This document shows positions 9,706-16,649 of a DNA stretch of 33,646 nt, piece by piece. Each line of letters opens with the position of its first letter. Position 1 is the first letter of the stretch. Made by a program: the position numbers and the translations under genes. The notes under the pieces are model-generated. The model had not been told where the DNA came from and ran no database searches. It saw only the letters and a list, made by a program, of their open reading frames with translations. Source of the stretch: an uncultured Synechococcales cyanobacterium (GTDB taxonomy: Bacteria; Cyanobacteriota; Cyanobacteriia; Thermosynechococcales; Thermosynechococcaceae); contig CADCWO010000189.1 of the NCBI GenBank assembly GCA_902806435.1, positions 1 through 33,646 on the forward strand, given 5' to 3'.

Positions 9706-10161
9706 TTATTTCTGCTGCTCAATCAGTTCTTGGCGCATCCGATTTTTCAGCCCTGGATCTTTTTGCAGACGCACTGTAATTTGGTTAAATTCTCCAATCG
9801 ATAAACCGCTGTCTTTAATAATCTGGGCTGAGCGCGTCAGGAAGTTTTTACATACACCTTCTACGCCATTTGGTAAATCATCCTGTCGACAAACGTTTGC
9901 TGGTACATTACCGCCCATAATCTGCTTTGCCTTTTCCAGAGACTCACGGCGAATGGGTTCTATCTGGAGAACAGCCTTCGCATATTGTTGGATTTGGGTA
10001 GTGGACTGAGCATAGACAGCAGTATTAAAACTGATGTTGGTTAGACCTCTTGATAAACCCGGTATGCAGCCAGACAATAGAGTGATTGCAGATAATGTCC
10101 CAACGACAGACACCTGAGATATCAGATGGTGCAAGGATTTTGGGTAGGTTAAATTTAGCAT
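9706..10161 (-). CDS. DUF4168-like exported protein, probable lipoprotein
   Basis: 151 residues. A hydrophobic N-terminal segment (about 14-31) ends in LLSGC, a plausible lipobox with Cys32 as the lipidated residue. A second, signal-peptidase-I-like site (VYAQ) lies near residue 50. The mature part has features I associate with the DUF4168 family: an early IEPIRRESLEKAKQIMG helix, a Cys pair (CRQDD, VCKNF), and a C-terminal GLSIGEFNQIT segment before a charged tail. Function is unknown; such proteins are common in cyanobacterial envelopes. It is separated from holA and the TPR gene by more than 120 bp on each side, so it is probably monocistronic. Confidence 0.75.
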   Translation of the reverse strand: MLNLTYPKSLHHLISQVSVVGTLSAITLLSGCIPGLSRGLTNISFNTAVYAQSTTQIQQYAKAVLQIEPIRRESLEKAKQIMGGNVPANVCRQDDLPNGVEGVCKNFLTRSAQIIKDSGLSIGEFNQITVRLQKDPGLKNRMRQELIEQQK

Positions 10162-10288
10162 TGAAGATCCAAACAGGCTAGAACAGCATAAGACTCATTT
10201 ATTTTGATGCATCCCTGGGGATAGAAGTTCCACAACTTAAAAGATATTTAGTGCCATCTCAGCGACTAACAGGATTTTCCTTCCGCGC

Positions 10289-11275
10289 TCAACTATACAG
10301 TTGGCATAGCTCTAGCGCCTTTGACTGGAGGCTAGAAAGTTGATCGCTACCGCGCTTGAGGCTAACTTCTAAATCGAGTAACAGTGGTAAAGCCTGCTGC
10401 AGCTGAAAGGCTGAGAGAGATTGCACTTCTTGTTGCAGAAAGTAGATCCGCCTGGGGTTACTAACTTGCGCCGCCTGAGCAATTGCTCGCTCGTCTCTCT
10501 CCCCCGCTTCGACCATCAACCTCACCCATAACCAGGTGCGAAATTGTTTAACTAAAGTGGCAACAATACGTAATGCTGGTTCATCTTGACCTGTTAACTC
10601 TGCAATCAGGCTCAGCGATCGCTCAGCATCACCTTGGCGGATCGCCTCTGCCAATTGCAAACTATTTTGGGTTGTCACCGGAACGAGGGCGGCAACGGTT
10701 CCCACATCTACGACTGCAGCACCATTGTCAGTCGCGGTAAACAGCCGTAGTTTCTCTAGTTCCGTAAATAGTCGTCGGGTATCGTTGCCAACAGATTCGG
10801 CTAAAAGCTCAGTGCTATCTACTGTCAACTTCACACCCACTTGCTGAGCTGCTTGCTGAACCCTATAGATCAGCTGTTCTGTTTTCCAGGGGGGAATTGC
10901 TGAAAACTCCCGAATCTCAGCGTATTTCTGTAACAGCTTGGTGACTTTACTGCGGCCATCTGGCTTATGATCAGCAGTTAGCAGTAGGTGAGAGGTAGCG
11001 GGTAGCGCCGCTAATGAGCGCTCCAATTCTCCTAAAAGTGGTTCGGAGCAGCGCTGCAACAAGGTTGTGTTCGCGAACCAGACTAGCCTACCCCCAGCCC
11101 CAAAACTGGGCGTCATCGCTTGATTGAGTCCGTGAATAACCGCATCCGGCTGCTCTGCCTCAATTTTGTCGTAGTTGAAACTGCTCCAATTAGGGTCAAG
11201 AACGCGATCGCGTAATGCCTGCACGGCCTGTGACAGACGATAATCATCTTCACCCCAATAGAGATAAACAGGCAT
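10289..11275 (-). CDS. holA: DNA polymerase III subunit delta (HolA)
   Basis: HolA is the subunit of the clamp loader that opens the beta sliding clamp during replication. The start is taken as the ATG at 11275, giving 328 residues that begin MPVYLYWGEDDY, the usual N-terminus. An AAGG lies 6 nt upstream at 11282-11285. An ATG at 11302 would add nine residues. The N-terminal nucleotide-fold-like domain contains the segment TPSFGAGGRLVW, expected near the clamp-contacting loop. The C-terminal half is helical, as in the delta collar (LQLAEAIRQGD, RIVATLVKQFR, SLKRGSDQL). It is divergent from cobH with 78 bp between starts, so both promoters share that gap. Confidence 0.9.
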   Translation of the reverse strand: MPVYLYWGEDDYRLSQAVQALRDRVLDPNWSSFNYDKIEAEQPDAVIHGLNQAMTPSFGAGGRLVWFANTTLLQRCSEPLLGELERSLAALPATSHLLLTADHKPDGRSKVTKLLQKYAEIREFSAIPPWKTEQLIYRVQQAAQQVGVKLTVDSTELLAESVGNDTRRLFTELEKLRLFTATDNGAAVVDVGTVAALVPVTTQNSLQLAEAIRQGDAERSLSLIAELTGQDEPALRIVATLVKQFRTWLWVRLMVEAGERDERAIAQAAQVSNPRRIYFLQQEVQSLSAFQLQQALPLLLDLEVSLKRGSDQLSSLQSKALELCQLYS

Positions 11276-11353
11276 CCTTAACCTTGCCCACACTAATTTC
11301 ATTATTGCCTAGCTGTAATTTTTGTAGGCTAGTGGTATTTGTATTTCCAAACT

Positions 11354-11980
11354 ATGCCCCCATCATCCAGTGCCATCTTGCAGCAAAGCTTTGCGATCAT
11401 TGATCAAGAGATTGGCAACCACGCCTTTAACCGTCAAGAGTATCCGGTGCTCCAACGAGTAATTCACAGCACTGCTGATTTTGAATTCAAGCAACTGCTC
11501 CGGTTCAGCCCAAACGTGATTGAAGCTGCGATCGCTGCCTTATCTCAACAAGTGCCGATTATCACCGATGTCAACATGGTTAAGCAGGGGGTGAGTACTC
11601 TAGTTCAGCAGACCTTTAATAACCCCCTAATTAGTGCTGTAGAACAGGTAACCACTGCCCTACCCAATAAAACTCGTACTGAAACCGGGTTGCTCCAGTG
11701 TTTGCAGCAGCATCCGCAAGGAATTTATGTAATTGGCAATGCCCCAACCGCCTTGTTAGCTCTGTGTCATGCCGTAAAAACGACTGCTGTGCATCCTAGC
11801 TTGGTGATTGGGGCGCCGGTCGGGTTTGTGGCCGTCTTGGAAGCGAAAGCTGCCCTGGCCCAACTAGCTGTACCCCAGATCCGGGTAGAAGGTCGCAAAG
11901 GGGGCTCAGCCGTAGCTGCAGCGATCCTGAATGCCTTGTTGGTTCTGGCCTGGCGTCAAAGTAATTTGTCAGAGCTATGA
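11354..11980 (+). CDS. cobH: precorrin-8X methylmutase (CobH/CbiC)
   Basis: The enzyme moves a methyl group from C-11 to C-12 of precorrin-8 to give hydrogenobyrinic or cobyrinic acid in corrin (vitamin B12) synthesis. 208 residues from the ATG at 11354; a TTG five codons upstream is possible but less likely. The conserved catalytic His is in VIHSTADFEF (about residue 38). Other family segments are ITDVNMV, TETGLLQCL, IYVIGNAPTAL, IGAPVGFV and GRKGGSAVAAA. The gene stands alone here. The later-step gene cbiA is in the same window but about 12 kb away. No cobalamin riboswitch was seen in front. Confidence 0.93.
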   Translation: MPPSSSAILQQSFAIIDQEIGNHAFNRQEYPVLQRVIHSTADFEFKQLLRFSPNVIEAAIAALSQQVPIITDVNMVKQGVSTLVQQTFNNPLISAVEQVTTALPNKTRTETGLLQCLQQHPQGIYVIGNAPTALLALCHAVKTTAVHPSLVIGAPVGFVAVLEAKAALAQLAVPQIRVEGRKGGSAVAAAILNALLVLAWRQSNLSEL

Positions 11981-12460
11981 GTTCCCTTAGCTGAGATTGG
12001 CCTTGAGAGACCCTGTAGTCTGAGCAAACTGCTACTTGGTTTCTTCCAGCCATCTGGAGCGGCAAAGGGTACTGGGAGACTTGGTGCTTCAGAAGTAGTA
12101 CAGGAGCTACCCACCTCAGGTATTTATCTTGGAGTAGTGGCAGCCTAAAGGAAAGTTAACTATTGCCAGAGGTGTTCGATTGCGGGTGAAAGAATCGTGA
12201 TTACTCTGGCGAGGTTAGAACACTTGAGTATTAACCTTAGTGCCAGCACGATGACGGTAGTGCCATGACCCCCAGGTACAACTTTCACGCTCAGTGACAT
12301 TTAGACTATCAACACGCCTAGCACCACTTAACCCAGTACCCTTAGTCAGAATTACACGTGGTTAGCGATGCTAAACGTTATTGGTTAGAAAGTAGGAGTT
12401 TAAGCTCAATTGAATCATGTTCTTTGAGGAAACCCTTACAAATTAGTTAGCCTGTTAACT
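11981..12460. other. intergenic region between cobH and cyAbrB (convergent ends)
   Basis: 480 bases with no supportable gene, RNA or strong hairpin. The only structure noticed is a small 5-bp palindrome near 12361-12376. Both flanking genes point into this stretch, so it would hold their 3' ends. Confidence 0.4.
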
Positions 12461-12841
12461 TTATTTATCCTCCTCTCGATCCATTTGAATCAAATGAATA
12501 TGCTTGTAGCCAAGTTTAATTTCAAACTCATCTCCTGGCTTTAATCCCATGGCTTGAGTGTAGGTCGCACCAATCACAATTTGACCATTTTTATGCACAC
12601 TAACCCGATAGGTTGGTTCCCGGCCTCGACCATCTTTTGAAGTTTCTGTACCTAGAGGAATGCCTCTAGCTGCCAGAATTGCATCATAGAAGTCAGTTAA
12701 ATTGACACGACCCTGATTATTTTTTGTAGTTGTATAGTATCCACAACGTTTCGCAGTTTCCCGCCGGGGTAAGTGTGACAATTCTTTTACTTTCTGAAGA
12801 AGTGCCTTGCCAGTCAGTGGAGTTGTCGCTGTTTCAGTCAT
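12461..12841 (-). CDS. cyAbrB-type transcription regulator
   Basis: 126-residue AbrB-family regulator of the cyanobacterial type, with the AbrB-like DNA-binding part at the C-terminus. The N-terminal block LTGKALLQKVKELSHLPRR, the CGYYTTTK segment and the C-terminal VSVHKNGQIVIGATYTQ plus GDEFEIKLGYKHIHL are characteristic. Known cyAbrB proteins act as abundant global regulators of carbon-nitrogen balance, and in Anabaena of heterocyst and iron-superoxide-dismutase genes. I cannot tell the cyAbrB1 (CalA) and cyAbrB2 branches apart with certainty. The ATG at 12841 follows AAGG closely, and a GTG lies one codon upstream. It is divergent from sdhB across 436 AT-rich bases, which makes regulation of sdhB or autoregulation possible but unproven. 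Confidence 0.93.
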   Translation of the reverse strand: MTETATTPLTGKALLQKVKELSHLPRRETAKRCGYYTTTKNNQGRVNLTDFYDAILAARGIPLGTETSKDGRGREPTYRVSVHKNGQIVIGATYTQAMGLKPGDEFEIKLGYKHIHLIQMDREEDK

Positions 12842-13277
12842 CACCTTTACTAGTATGTCCTTGAGAATTTGTTAGGGGGATAGGTTCTAATAGGTTCATG
12901 CCAGTAGTTTCACCTAATAAAAATATATCGTTAAACTTCTAAATTGTGGTACAAGTTTTAAGCCAAAAAATATTTAAAAAAGATTTAAGTTAAAGCCACT
13001 TGACTTAAATTAGTCAATACTCATTTTGATTAACCTTAAGTTTAAACCCTTAGGTATAGTTTGATTGGTTTTGTAAAAATATTGGGTCGTTTTTGCTGCA
13101 GACAGTCTTCCTAGTGCCAGACATTGATTGTGATGGCCTTCCTTTGAACTTAATATCAAACTTAATGTCAAGCATCCCTTATATACTGGAAGTTAGCAGG
13201 CGTCGGTCCTATGTAAAGTAGCTTCAGTCAGATTTAAACTTGAAATGAAATTGACCAGCACCAGTTTCTGATTAAAA
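12842..13277. promoter_or_regulatory. AT-rich divergent control region, cyAbrB / sdhB
   Basis: 436 bases between two divergent genes, clearly more AT-rich than the flanks (12900-13080 especially). It has a 7-bp inverted repeat around TTTAAGT...ACTTAAA near 12980-13010 and a tandem 12-bp direct repeat at 13147-13170. Both promoters must lie here. I could not assign -10/-35 boxes safely. Confidence 0.55.
13147..13170. repeat. tandem 12-bp direct repeat upstream of sdhB
   Basis: Two adjacent copies of AACTTAATRTCA (13147-13158 and 13159-13170) differ at one base. They lie about 110 bp before the sdhB ATG. A 12-bp period is close to one helical turn, which suits side-by-side binding of a regulator, but no protein can be named. 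Confidence 0.6.
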
Positions 13278-14531
13278 ATGCAAGTTCTTTTTAAGGTAAT
13301 TCGCCAAAACTCAAACAAGTCTCCCTGGGTACAGACCTATACCATAGATGTCAATCCCAGTAGTACAATCTTGGATTGTCTCAACCGCATTAAGTGGGAG
13401 CAGGATGGCAGTCTGGCATTCCGCAAAAATTGTCGCAATACGATTTGTGGCAGTTGTTCAATGCGAATCAATGGTCGCTCAGCTTTAGCTTGCAAAGAAA
13501 ATGTTGCCCAAGAATTAGCCCGACTGGCGGCGATTACAGAACAAAGGGCTGAGCAAACCCCCGGCAATTTTCCGGCAGTGGAAGTACCGCAGCCGGAACC
13601 CCAATCACTTCCCCTACCAGAAATTACCGTTGCCCCTATGGGCAATATGCCTGTGCTTAAAGATTTGGTAGTTGACATGGCAAAATTTTGGGGTAACTTA
13701 CAGGCAGTTGAGCCCTACATCAGTACAGCTGCTAGGGCTATTCCAGAGCGTGAGTTTTTGCAAACACCAGTAGAGCGCGCCAAACTTGATCAAACTGGCA
13801 ACTGTATTTTGTGTGGTGCTTGCTACTCCGAGTGCAATGCGGTGGAAGTGAGTTCTGAATTCGTCGGTCCCCACGCTTTGGCGAAAGCGTATCGAACCGT
13901 TGTTGATTCGCGCGATGATGCTACTGAATCGCGTTTAGAAAAGTCTAACCAGGGAATTGCCGGAGTTTGGGGTTGCACCCGCTGTTTTAACTGCAATACT
14001 GTCTGTCCGATGGAGGTAGCACCTTTAGATCAGATTAATAGAATGAAAGGCGAAATTTTAGAGCGCCAGACTGAAACGGCCAGTCGCTCGGTACGTCACC
14101 GCAAGGTGATGATCGATCTTGTCAAGCAAGGGGGGTGGATTGATGAGCGGCGGTTTGGTCTGCGGGTTGTCGGAAATAACTTCCGGGACCTTCGGGGTGT
14201 GCTGAGTTTGATTCCCCTTGGTTTACGGATGCTTCAGCGCGGGAAGTTTCCAGAAACGTTTGAACCCTCTCCAGGTACTCAAGAAGTGCGATCGCTGATT
14301 GAATCCGTTCAACTACTAGAGTCTGCATCCCCAAGTTCTATGACTGAAACAGTATCAAAGTCTCCTACTTCGTTTAAAGCAGAACCCTATGATCAGCTTC
14401 AACCGAAGTTTGGTTGGACCCCGTATGCGGAATTGACCAATGGGCGGTTTGCAATGATTGGGTTTGTTGCGCTGTTAATCCAGGAGCTGCTGACTCGCCA
14501 GGATTTCTTTACCTGGCTTGGCCTGTGGTGA
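13278..14531 (+). CDS. sdhB: succinate dehydrogenase iron-sulfur subunit (SdhB) fused to a C-terminal HLIP domain
   Basis: SdhB passes electrons from succinate oxidation to the quinone pool, in cyanobacteria mainly at the thylakoid membrane. Residues 1-75 form the [2Fe-2S] domain (Cys52, 57, 60, 72). A Pro-rich linker (about 95-120) follows. Cys176, 179, 182, 186 and Cys233, 236, 239, 243 supply the [4Fe-4S] and [3Fe-4S] clusters. From about residue 355 the same frame continues into a complete high-light-inducible-protein domain: FGWTPYAELTNGRFAMIGF (378-396), then one hydrophobic helix and DFFTWLGL. The ELTNGR block (385-390) holds the Glu and Arg/Asn that bind chlorophyll in HLIPs. At 417 residues it is far longer than the roughly 330 expected for cyanobacterial SdhB. 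An ABC ATPase follows after 41 bp. A lost stop codon or a sequencing error at the junction are alternatives. Confidence 0.93.
   Translation: MQVLFKVIRQNSNKSPWVQTYTIDVNPSSTILDCLNRIKWEQDGSLAFRKNCRNTICGSCSMRINGRSALACKENVAQELARLAAITEQRAEQTPGNFPAVEVPQPEPQSLPLPEITVAPMGNMPVLKDLVVDMAKFWGNLQAVEPYISTAARAIPEREFLQTPVERAKLDQTGNCILCGACYSECNAVEVSSEFVGPHALAKAYRTVVDSRDDATESRLEKSNQGIAGVWGCTRCFNCNTVCPMEVAPLDQINRMKGEILERQTETASRSVRHRKVMIDLVKQGGWIDERRFGLRVVGNNFRDLRGVLSLIPLGLRMLQRGKFPETFEPSPGTQEVRSLIESVQLLESASPSSMTETVSKSPTSFKAEPYDQLQPKFGWTPYAELTNGRFAMIGFVALLIQELLTRQDFFTWLGLW
14340..14531 (+). other. HLIP (chlorophyll a/b-binding-like) domain, possible internal start
   Basis: These bases encode the last 63 residues of the SdhB frame. 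They begin at an in-frame ATG (14340) exactly where a free-standing HLIP would start: a short Thr/Ser/Pro-rich lead, then PKFGWTPYAE and a single membrane helix. The length and ending match solitary HLIPs, which protect photosystem assembly by binding chlorophyll and carotenoid. No purine-rich Shine-Dalgarno is visible just upstream, so independent translation is uncertain. Confidence 0.7.
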
Positions 14532-14572
14532 AGTGTGCGGCAGCCTGAAGCTTAAAAATTGCAACAACCGTA

Positions 14573-15679
14573 ATGGCGAAAGTTCGACTAGAGAACATCA
14601 CTTGTAACTTTGATACAGTCACGGCGGTAGACGAGATTAGCTTTGAAGTTCCCGATGGTGAGTTTTGGGCCTTGGTTGGTCCCTCTGGCTGTGGCAAGTC
14701 GACGATTTTGCGAGCCATTGCTGGGTTGGAGGCTGTCACAGCGGGAAATCTTTATATTGGCAATACCTTAGTTAATACTGTGCCGGCGCGGGAGCGCGAT
14801 GTAGCAATGGTGTTCCAAAACTACGCTCTTTACCCACACATGAGTGTGTTTGATAACCTAGCGTTTGGTTTACGCATGCGCCAGTCAGACCGTACAACGA
14901 TTCACCAGCGGGTGGAGACCGTAGCAAAGTCGCTGGATATTACTCACTTGTTAGGCCGTAAACCGGGCCAGCTATCCGGTGGGCAACAGCAGCGAGTAGC
15001 TTTGGGCAGAGCAATCGCTCGTCAACCCCAAGTTTTTCTTCTAGATGAACCGCTTTCTAACCTGGATACTCAGCTGAGAGACGATACTCGGACTGAATTA
15101 AAGCAACTCCACGCCGCGATCGGTATTACGACTATCTACGTCACCCATGACCAAACAGAAGCAATGACCCTGGCGGATCAGATTGTGGTGCTAGATGGCG
15201 GGAGAATCCAGCAAATTGGTCCACCCCAAATCATATATGCTCAACCCGCTAACCGGATGGTTGCTGCCTTCTTGGGACAGCCGCCGATGAATATTCTCCA
15301 GGCTAGCTACGACCAGGGACTATTTTGCCTAGGAGAGCAAGCTCTCCCTTGTCCGCCTGCCCTCCTGCCGCTACTACAATCTGCTCATGGTCAAAACTTA
15401 CATCTGGGCATTCGCCCAGAACATTTTCAAGCTTATACTTCTAGCCACCTAGCCCCATCTCCTCATCTACCAGCCGAAGTAAAGCTTGTAGAATCTCTGG
15501 GGCGCGAGAGTTTAGTCCGAGCTACCTTAATTGATCAACCGCATCAGGTGATCAACTTTTTCATAGGTACAGATTTATCTGCCCGGGTTGGAGATTACCT
15601 TTACCTGCACCTTGACCTAGATCACCTGATGATATTCGACGCAGAAACTGGCGATCGCCTGCAGCCAGCCAGAGACTAA
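14573..15679 (+). CDS. ABC transporter ATP-binding protein, MalK/UgpC type
   Basis: 368 residues, nucleotide-binding subunit of a carbohydrate-type (CUT1) importer. Walker A GPSGCGKST is at 36-44, Q-loop Gln82, signature LSGGQ at 134-138, Walker B VFLLDEP at about 154-160, D-loop SNLD at 162-165 and H-loop His192. All catalytic motifs are intact. The C-terminal 120 residues form the OB-type TOBE regulatory domain (IRPEHF near 285). No permease or binding-protein gene is adjacent, which fits a shared ATPase of the MsmK/UgpC kind. Substrate is not determinable; glycerol-3-phosphate, glucosylglycerol or sugars are options. It lies 41 bp after sdhB and is probably co-transcribed. Confidence 0.92.
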   Translation: MAKVRLENITCNFDTVTAVDEISFEVPDGEFWALVGPSGCGKSTILRAIAGLEAVTAGNLYIGNTLVNTVPARERDVAMVFQNYALYPHMSVFDNLAFGLRMRQSDRTTIHQRVETVAKSLDITHLLGRKPGQLSGGQQQRVALGRAIARQPQVFLLDEPLSNLDTQLRDDTRTELKQLHAAIGITTIYVTHDQTEAMTLADQIVVLDGGRIQQIGPPQIIYAQPANRMVAAFLGQPPMNILQASYDQGLFCLGEQALPCPPALLPLLQSAHGQNLHLGIRPEHFQAYTSSHLAPSPHLPAEVKLVESLGRESLVRATLIDQPHQVINFFIGTDLSARVGDYLYLHLDLDHLMIFDAETGDRLQPARD

Positions 15680-15689
15680 TACTTGTGAG

Positions 15690-15730
15690 GGCAGTCTTGT
15701 CCCAGAATTTAATACTGGGACAAGACTGCC
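15690..15730. terminator. 16-bp stem-loop between convergent genes
   Basis: Positions 15690-15705 pair perfectly with 15715-15730 around a 9-nt AT loop. The hairpin fills the space between the ABC ATPase stop (15679) and the S1 gene stop (15731). No U-tract follows on either side, so it is either a bidirectional factor-assisted terminator or a 3'-end barrier against exonucleases. Confidence 0.7.
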
Positions 15731-16615
15731 TCAATCCTGCTGGAGTTTATTGCGGTAACGTTGGGCCCGCACCTCTGCCTCAGCCATCACGTGAGTTTTT
15801 TCCTCCAGCATCTCTCCAGGCCGGAGTTCCAACACTTTAGTAGAGAGGGAAACCCGGCCTCTGGATGGATCGAGATCAATAATCACAGCTTTAATTGCCT
15901 CTGCAACCTGGAATACAGCAGGCAGTGACTCAATGTATTGTTGGCTCACTTGTTTAATGTGCAATAACCCTGTGCCACCGGCAAAATCAATAAATATACC
16001 AAAGGGTTGAATTTTGACAATCTTGCCTTCAACCAGTTGTCCAATTTCCAGGTTATTAATCTGGCTAGTGCGGCTGGCCTGCCGGTGGGACAACACAAGT
16101 TTCTGCTGCTGCGGATCAACCTCTAAAAAGCTGGTTGGCAATACTTGCCCTTTGAGCGATTCCAAGTTTTCTCGCTCTACCAAGTGGGAACGAGGCACAA
16201 ATCCGCGTAAACCTTGCACATCAACCGTCACCCCCCCTTTATTTACCCCTGTTACAACAACCTCAATAGTCTTTTGATCAGACTGCATTTCCAACAGCCT
16301 TTCCCACAGAGCTTGCGTCTCTAGACGCTTAATGGAGAGAGTTACCTGGCCTTCCGCATCTTGATCTCGGATCACGATGAACTCCCGCTCCTCCTGGAGG
16401 GGCACGGCCTGAGACCAGTCCGGCAAGGATTTTAGAGATGCTTCTGACGCTGGAAGAAAGGCCGCTGACTTGCCGCCAATATCGATATACGCACCCTCAC
16501 TTTCGTAGTTAAAAGCTTTACCACGCACGGTCTGCCCGACTTGAAATCCATAGTCGTGCTGGTTAAGAGCTTGAGCAAAGTCATCAGCGGAAAAGGAGGC
16601 TTGAGTCTGATTCAT
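15731..16615 (-). CDS. 30S ribosomal protein S1 homologue with three S1 domains
   Basis: 294-residue RNA-binding protein. Three OB-fold S1 motifs run at about 26-95 (GQTVRGKAFNYESEGAYIDIG), 110-175 (VVVTGVNKGGVTVDVQGLRGFVP) and 190-260 (GQLVEGKIVKIQPFGIFIDF). Cyanobacteria carry short S1 proteins in place of the six-domain form of E. coli. This one resembles the B-type paralogue (Rps1B, nucleic-acid-binding), but A versus B is not certain. The ATG at 16615 is chosen; a TTG two codons upstream (16621) is in frame. It begins 34 bp after the TonB-like gene on the same strand, so a shared transcript is likely. Its stop touches the hairpin at 15690-15730. Confidence 0.9.
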   Translation of the reverse strand: MNQTQASFSADDFAQALNQHDYGFQVGQTVRGKAFNYESEGAYIDIGGKSAAFLPASEASLKSLPDWSQAVPLQEEREFIVIRDQDAEGQVTLSIKRLETQALWERLLEMQSDQKTIEVVVTGVNKGGVTVDVQGLRGFVPRSHLVERENLESLKGQVLPTSFLEVDPQQQKLVLSHRQASRTSQINNLEIGQLVEGKIVKIQPFGIFIDFAGGTGLLHIKQVSQQYIESLPAVFQVAEAIKAVIIDLDPSRGRVSLSTKVLELRPGEMLEEKTHVMAEAEVRAQRYRNKLQQD

Positions 16616-16649
16616 GTTCAAAATTAAAGTGGGTGAGATGCCAGTATGG

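Noticed and set aside
11341-11353. TTG start for cobH at 11339
   Set aside because: The ATG at 11354 gives the usual N-terminus length, and no ribosome binding site favours the TTG.
11796-12065. Minus-strand open frame over the end of cobH
   Set aside because: It overlaps a well-conserved enzyme gene and has no recognisable features.
13060-13090. Possible HLR1 site upstream of sdhB-HLIP
   Set aside because: One TTTACAAA on the minus strand but no second half-site at the needed spacing.
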